35,850 bases of DNA, taken from Zygnema cylindricum. Lineage: Eukaryota; Streptophyta; Zygnematophyceae; Zygnematales; Zygnemataceae. The stretch spans positions 1 to 35,850 of the forward strand of contig JBBHKE010000675.1 of assembly GCA_037447655.1 (NCBI GenBank), written 5' to 3'. A model generated the notes under the pieces. The model saw only the letters and a list, made by a program, of their open reading frames with translations. It did not search any database and was not told the origin of the DNA. This document shows positions 30,216-35,850 of this stretch, piece after piece; the stretch's first letter is position 1, and every line of letters begins with the position of its first letter. The position numbers were made by a program, and so were the translations under genes.

Positions 30216-31189
30216 TTATTGAAAATACTTGTTTTAGCTGCTGTACTGTAGGCCTATTCTGCGCCTTCGTCCTCCCGGGCGGTCCTCCCGGCATACCTCC
30301 ATAGTCGCCCATCCTTACTTTCACCTTCCTAAGAACCTCAACCCTCGAAGAACCTTCTTATTCTATCCCCTTCTTTCCCTTGCTTCTCCTCCGAACCCTA
30401 CAAACCTGAAGATACTACGCACGACCTAAACATAAAGAGCCCGTTACCACCACCGGGTTTCTCTGACGCCGGTTCGTCAAACAGGTGGAGTTCCACGGAC
30501 TCCGTTCGCCAGTCGCACGCACGATGCCGGTCACGTCCCCTCCCGCGAACCAATCCTTTTAAATCGACGGCCGAAAGCGTACCTCCTCGACCGTCACAAC
30601 TAATCCGGGCCTTTCGCATGGAAAGGATCGCAACGCGAAGGGTATCCAATATTTACGCGTGGGCCAAATATAAAGGCCAAACAGGATTCGTACTTTGACG
30701 AACCACTGGTATGACGACGCTATCGCATGATTAAATACCGTCGCATGATTCGTTTATGTTCCCCCATGTGTTTCGTTCGGAGAATATTAACTTATGTCTT
30801 AATATTTTCAGTATTTGAGGGTAAAAACAATGTTGCAATCGCTTTTTTTTCTGAAAATGAGTCGCACCATCTACGATGCGGCGCCCGCCATTTAATGTTG
30901 TTACCTTACAATGTACTTAGGTTTAGCTTTTAAGTAACACTTTCCACGACAAATCCGTTCTTTGACATATTTGCGTCTTTTGTGTTAATTTGTAATAGTT
31001 GGCGATTGATTTTCATCATAAAGTTACACATTTAAACTTTTTTTTTTAAACTATAATGTCTTTTCTCGCTTCTTATGATTCCTACATTGTAATTAGGTGT
31101 TCTTTTCCTTTTTTATACTTATCGCAACCACCGAAAGTTTTCACCCCTTACTAAAAACATGCGAATAAACATTAAAACACATCGTGTTT
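30216..31189. other. Non-coding interval with a GC-richer island
   Basis: Positions 30255-30620 are GC-richer, with GTCCTCCCGG repeated twice at 30269-30292. A minus frame at 30649-30398 is open for 83 codons but starts at TTG and has no known motif. The remainder is AT-rich. Confidence 0.4.
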
Positions 31190-31990
31190 GATAAGTGGCC
31201 CTCGACCGAAACTTTTGTTGTCATAATTCAATATAAACCACGTCGGTCGCAAAATACGACTATCTAAACACGGGTCCAATATATACACATATCAAAAATT
31301 GTTTGGTATTGCATACCAAAAATGTTTCCGTTCATTGCGAAACACGTCGATCTTCATAAGTGGTCATAAACACAAGCTTCTCGTACGTTACTCGTAATTC
31401 AACGTGTGAGGTTTAACGCATAGTCATTTTAAAAACAAGTGCAATTTGTAATTATGTTATAAAGTTGATTGGTAGTACACGTTAAAATAAGGTGAACATA
31501 CGGCAAAACACAACCTTGTTGTTAAGCGGTCTTACACACGAGCTTGTTATGTGTTAAAGCGTTATAAAACACGTTGGTCGTTAAACCTAGTCATTCAAAA
31601 CACCTTCGACATGTGATCATACTGGAAAACGGTTTCGTAAAACGTATCTCAAAACACGCCGTTAATTTCCTTTTCTTATACCAACTTCTTACGTGTTAAA
31701 TATATGGATTATACAACTTTAGTTGCTAAACTAAACCCTCGTTAACGGTCTAGTAAGTAAAAATATTCCAAATTTGATTGGGACGTTAGATCATCACTCA
31801 CACGTGTGAATAATTCCTTGTTGATAAGTTGTTGTAAACATAGGTCTCCACCAAGTTAACCGATTGTCGGTCGAGTTATTTGTAAAACATGGTCTTCACA
31901 AACGGGTCTAACATCTATATGTCACGTAAAACTCATAAGTAGCACGTTCTACAACAACGTGAATATATGGGACAACGACCAAGGCTTAAA
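31190..31990. repeat. Diverged satellite with ~166-base period
   Basis: Landmarks recur at near-constant spacing: ATAAGTGG.C at 31192, 31357 and (as TTAAGCGG.C) 31522; TAGTCATT.AAAAAC at 31421 and 31588, with weaker relatives near 31256, 31754 and 31921. Copies are strongly diverged, so this is an old array of about five units. Confidence 0.55.
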
Positions 31991-32908
31991 AAATAAACGT
32001 ATGTAGTCGTCACAAAAAGCAAATCGATGTGTCGAAATTCCAGAGCCGATCCCGTAACACTTTTTACCACTTAATAGAGTTGTAGAAAAGCATATCTTGC
32101 GTAAAGGTTTGTGCCCATGTTGACCACGCGATGAAACTTTGTTTCGTAATCAATATCCTCCTTACTATTTTTCTCGGTTTTCTAATGTTTGAAAACAAAA
32201 TTGGTCACTAATAGTAGCCACACTTGTAAACCTTACATAATTTTACATAATTTTGATACAGTTTAATTTGTTAGACGACGATTTCTTTATACGCTGAAGA
32301 CATCTAGTTCTTTGTGACACTGTAAATGTCTACAGTTTGTGATAGTGTGATGTCACGCTTACTTGTGATAGCGTCGACGTCAGTAACTTTATAACATTTC
32401 GCCATGGCTTCGTGGTTTTATTCCGTTTTTTTCACTTTCGAGATGTCACTGAATAGAATTGATTATTTCAAATCTATCTCATATTTTAACTGTTTTTTAG
32501 TGTTTTGTTGCAAAAAGAGGGGGAGGGCTACGGAAGTGGGAGGGGGAGGGGGAGAGGCGACAACGTCTCACAATTATTCAACGACACTTAAAACGAAAGT
32601 GGAAGTAGGAGACTTTTGCAAATCGAGCGACGGACAAAAACATTAGCTACAGTTCACATATCACTGTTCAAAGATGTTTAAAAGGGTGCGAAAACGTGCA
32701 TTTAGGAGTTTTCTTACTCGTCGGTCAGTTGTTCGACTTGCCTAAAAAGTAAAAACAGCTCTCGAGGTGATTTCGGGTTGCGGTCGAAAGTGAGTTGACA
32801 TGACGTGGCAATGGGTCAAAAAAGGTAAACGCCTAAAAGTGCGACAAAGAAGTGTTAATCCGTATAAATAACGGCATTTCACTGATTTTCCTTGTCAATT
32901 CAATTCTC
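31991..32908. other. Non-coding interval with one small open frame
   Basis: ATG at 32404 opens 80 codons (MASWFYSVFFTFEMSLNRID) with a GGGAGGGGGAGG run inside. There is no motif and no splice support, so it is not called as a gene. The rest is AT-rich. Confidence 0.4.
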
Positions 32909-33128
32909 TACACCGTCGATCGTATTTAGCGTGTATGTTTTTTTGTCTCTTAAAACATCTTTTCTCCAAACATACATGTCGGATTGTGGATTTGACGGCT
33001 CCGATTGAAAGTTTGTATTCCCAGCTTACGAATGGCGGTCTTAAATTGAAAATTGGACAAATGTGTAAAAAAATAAGATGTTTTCAGTGGCGAAAAAAAC
33101 ATACTCGCTAAATACGATCGACGGTGTA
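32909..33128. repeat. Inverted repeat, ~54-bp arms around a 113-base spacer
   Basis: Left arm 32909-32961 contains TACACCGTCGATCGTATTTA then GCGTGTATGTTTTTTT and AAAACATCTT. Right arm 33075-33128 is its reverse complement with about eight differences (AAGATGTTTT, AAAAAAACATAC.CGCTAAAT, ACGATCGACGGTGTA). Confidence 0.9.
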
Positions 33129-33620
33129 CTTGTTAGCACGTTGGTGGCAAGCTCTGTACGTCCGTACACAAAGTCCTTGCTCAATGAGCCACTCTTGATG
33201 GTGTTAAATATTTTTCCGCCACTCAAACATCTTATCCCTTGCACACATATTAAATTATAATCTGACGGTTCGGCGTTAGCTTCAAGATCCACACCTTACG
33301 AGGAACGGTCTCCAATCGGACGCTTGAGGTGTACCACACGAATAATATATGTTCCGTCAGCAAAGTGCGACAAGGATTTTACTTTTTATCCATTCGTTGC
33401 TCTACGTTTACCACAAAGTTGTCAGGTTTAGTATGTCTGTATAAAGCCGACCATTTTTCCTTACTTTTAACTTCAACATTTGTTCGGCGCACATTTTTCA
33501 GGTTGCCTAATCCGACGGTAGAGATGGAGCAAGAAGATTCACACTCTCCGATTGACGGTCTCTAATGGTTAATCGGACAACTGAGCACAAAAAATGATGT
33601 TTTTCAGTGGGCGAAAAGAA
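32980..33620. repeat. Degenerate repeat family overlapping the inverted repeat
   Basis: Segments near 32985-33095, 33255-33330 and 33505-33615 share ordered words: TC.GA.GG, CGGTCT..AAT, ATCGGAC and (in two of them) GATGTTTT(T)CAGTGG(G)CGAAAA. Another CAGTGG copy lies near 33794. Confidence 0.5.
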
Positions 33621-35850
33621 GTTAACTCTAATAGTTATACGTAGCTGCCTACAACACTACAGTCTTTTTTTGACGATTTACGCTTCGTACAAACGCAGTC
33701 GCCATCCGATTTTGTCAAAGGAATATGTATTCCGTCGTGGCTTTTCTTTTAGTACGCCGAGGAGTATATGCGCAACGTACTAAACGAATGGTTTTCAGTG
33801 GATAAGTGCAGTTACTCATACTTTTCAATAATTATTTTTAAGAAAAACCGAAACTAAAGTCGGTTCAATACAGTACAGTATTGTAGCACCAAATGCTGTA
33901 CATGAATCTTACACGAAAAAGCATGTACTTGAAAGTGTCTCTTTGCCGTTAGTTTTGGTCCCTGCGGCTAAAATCCGCCCTATCTCCTCGACACACGTGG
34001 ATAAAATGTGATTAGTTTAAATATGCGATCCTCCTAACCATAGTTTAAAATTAGGCGTTTTTGTGGTAGGCCTTTGGTAGGCGCACAAAACTTGACACAA
34101 AACTCGCGTATAGTAAGCATACTGTATGTGTGTGCGTTGTGCAATCTTGTACGAACGTACGAATCTGACGTATCATCATAGTATAGCGCATGCCGCCGGA
34201 CGATTTTTTTTAGCGAACTGACACGGCGTAGGATGACATTCCGCGGGAAAAAAAACCCGGAAAAAAAAAGCCCGGAAAAAAAAGCGGACGTAAGTCCTAT
34301 CGTAAGTTGTGTTATGGGTTTTTCATGTGATCTTCTTAGATCGCTACTTTGATCAGCGACCGTCCGATCGTCCAAATCTGACGGTTTAAATAAAAAATAC
34401 CTCAAAACTCACGGAAAAATAAAAATTTATCCGAATGTTTTTCAAAATTTAGAAATGACGTTTTATTCTCTATCGATCGATGTGCGCCTCAACCCTTTTA
34501 CTATTATTTTTCATTTTGCTACCAATTTAACATAGGTCTTAAGGCCATATTGTATGTTTTGAGTACAATAGGCATATTGTATGGGCCTACTTTCACCTAC
34601 TTTTGAACTATGCTCCTAACCGACGACTGCTCTTATTCCACGACAATTACAAATGAAATTGGACGGTCGGATTCCTGACTCGCTTAGCTTCACTTTTGGA
34701 GCATTTACTAACAGTAGGAACTAAGCACCAAATGTTGTACATGAATCGTACATGAAAAATTACATCCTTGAAAGTGTCGCTTTGACGTTACTCATGCTTA
34801 AATGCTTTTTAAGTGTTACTTAAGCATGTTTTCTGACGCAAACACGCGTAGTTTTTCCTTTTTTTTTTGGCGTACACACTCATTAGTACTATGTGGCACA
34901 GTAAAGCGACAGATAGGTGGGTGAGAGCATAAGCGAATGGTTTGGACCCACGAGGTGCGCTGGGCTATTTAGAGTGGCCCGAATCGAATGGTGCCTAAGA
35001 TTTCATTGTGTCGGTTGGATAAAGTGACGAAGCTCCAATCATATACGTTTTAGCTGACATATTTTGTCGATAGCCTGTAAACTCCAGGCTATAACAAAAC
35101 GTGAGTTAGGGTGCGTCTCTATGTACTTCAAACTTAGAGATTTTTTTTTGTTTTTTAGCGCAGATCCGGCGGACCCGGATTTCGGGTGTCCCTATGTGTA
35201 CCAAACGAAATTGTCACTTAGGGCGTGACGATTGTATACGTCGACAATGCCCGTGATGGCTGTCAACGTCTACAATCTGAGATGACCCACGTCATTTTTC
35301 GTAACTGCTTGTGACGTCGCATGATTTTTCGTGACATTGTAGACCTACCGCCCTCCAGCCTGTGCCGTTACACGGTTGAAGAAGATGCGTATGACTTTGC
35401 GTCTATTGTCGGCTCGACGTGAAATGGCATCGGAACCTTGAGACCCCTCCAAAAAAAATATCCGTACCGGATGGAAACGGACAAAACAAAACAAACTGTG
35501 TACTTCTATTTGTCGTATTAAACAAAAACGGACAGGACATAGCGAATCGTGTACACTTCCACGTCGCTTGAATTCGTTTGAATTTTTTGAACAAAACATT
35601 ACACTTGCGAATACGTGTTTCTATTTGTTTATAGAAAATCCTTAATTTTAAAACACATCGGCCCTGTATTTTAAAGATAAGGTTGAAGATGACGTTTTTT
35701 GTCGTCGAAGTGGGTCGAAGAACACAAGACGACAAGATGTAGTACATTTTAAATTCGATGATGACGCAAATTGTACCTCTTTTTTTTCTATTTTATTGTA
35801 CGGCTGAAACTTACGCGGTACGGCTCTAAGTTTTACAAGAAAACGACAGA
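33621..35850. other. Terminal non-coding region with a dispersed repeat pair
   Basis: No gene supported. Positions 33885-33951 and 34723-34790 are two copies of one sequence (AGCACCAAATG.TGTACATGA, CTTGAAAGTGTC.CTTTG.CG). A minus frame at 34405-34034 is open for 123 codons but begins at TTG and has no recognisable domain. ACGTC and CGTAC words are frequent. Confidence 0.45.

Noticed and set aside
34034-34405. 123-codon minus-strand frame.
   Set aside because: It starts at TTG, contains simple runs (FFSGLFFSGFFF) from A-rich text and has no known domain.

Overview
This is a nuclear scaffold segment from a repeat-rich, intron-rich eukaryote. Genes are split by GT-AG introns of tens to about 1,400 bases, satellites and microsatellites are abundant, and a 10-N scaffold gap sits at 22580-22589. 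No prokaryotic operon, CRISPR array, tRNA or rRNA gene was found. The clearest gene is a plant-type two-pore K+ channel with C-terminal EF hands. That points loosely to a plant or algal lineage, but the sequence alone does not name the organism.

Layout. Positions 1-226 hold the 3' part of an unidentified coding exon on the + strand. Positions 334-1520 are a decamer satellite based on GAATTGTAT(T/C). Positions 2159-6500 are a tandem array of about four ~1-kb units. Each unit carries two related 99-bp exon-like cassettes (A and B) bounded by AG and GT; this is the most unusual structure in the window. Positions 6995-9588 are a second satellite (CAGACCGTTTTT-like), interrupted by a unique insertion at 7286-7665.

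Genes. A TPK/KCO-type K+ channel lies on the - strand (14361 down to about 10895). One of its introns is nearly filled by about fifty copies of GGGAGA. A + strand coiled-coil protein gene (about 14929-16618) is cut short by a 47-bp tandem duplication. A + strand SAM-dependent methyltransferase gene (19496-22084 for the exons found) has a 1.36-kb intron made of a TCTGTCTCTG-type minisatellite. A - strand first exon (22971-22631) of an unidentified protein has its splice donor embedded in the same GGGAGA-type repeat.

From about 23000 to the end no gene could be supported. This part holds decayed repeats: a strong hairpin near 25200, a nested direct and inverted cluster at 29913-30215, a diverged ~166-bp satellite at 31190-31990, an inverted pair at 32909/33075 and several dispersed repeat pairs.

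A recurring theme is that the three recognisable multi-exon genes each contain a place where the family-consistent reading frame is broken (or needs an unusual splice). Either the assembly carries indels or these copies are decaying.
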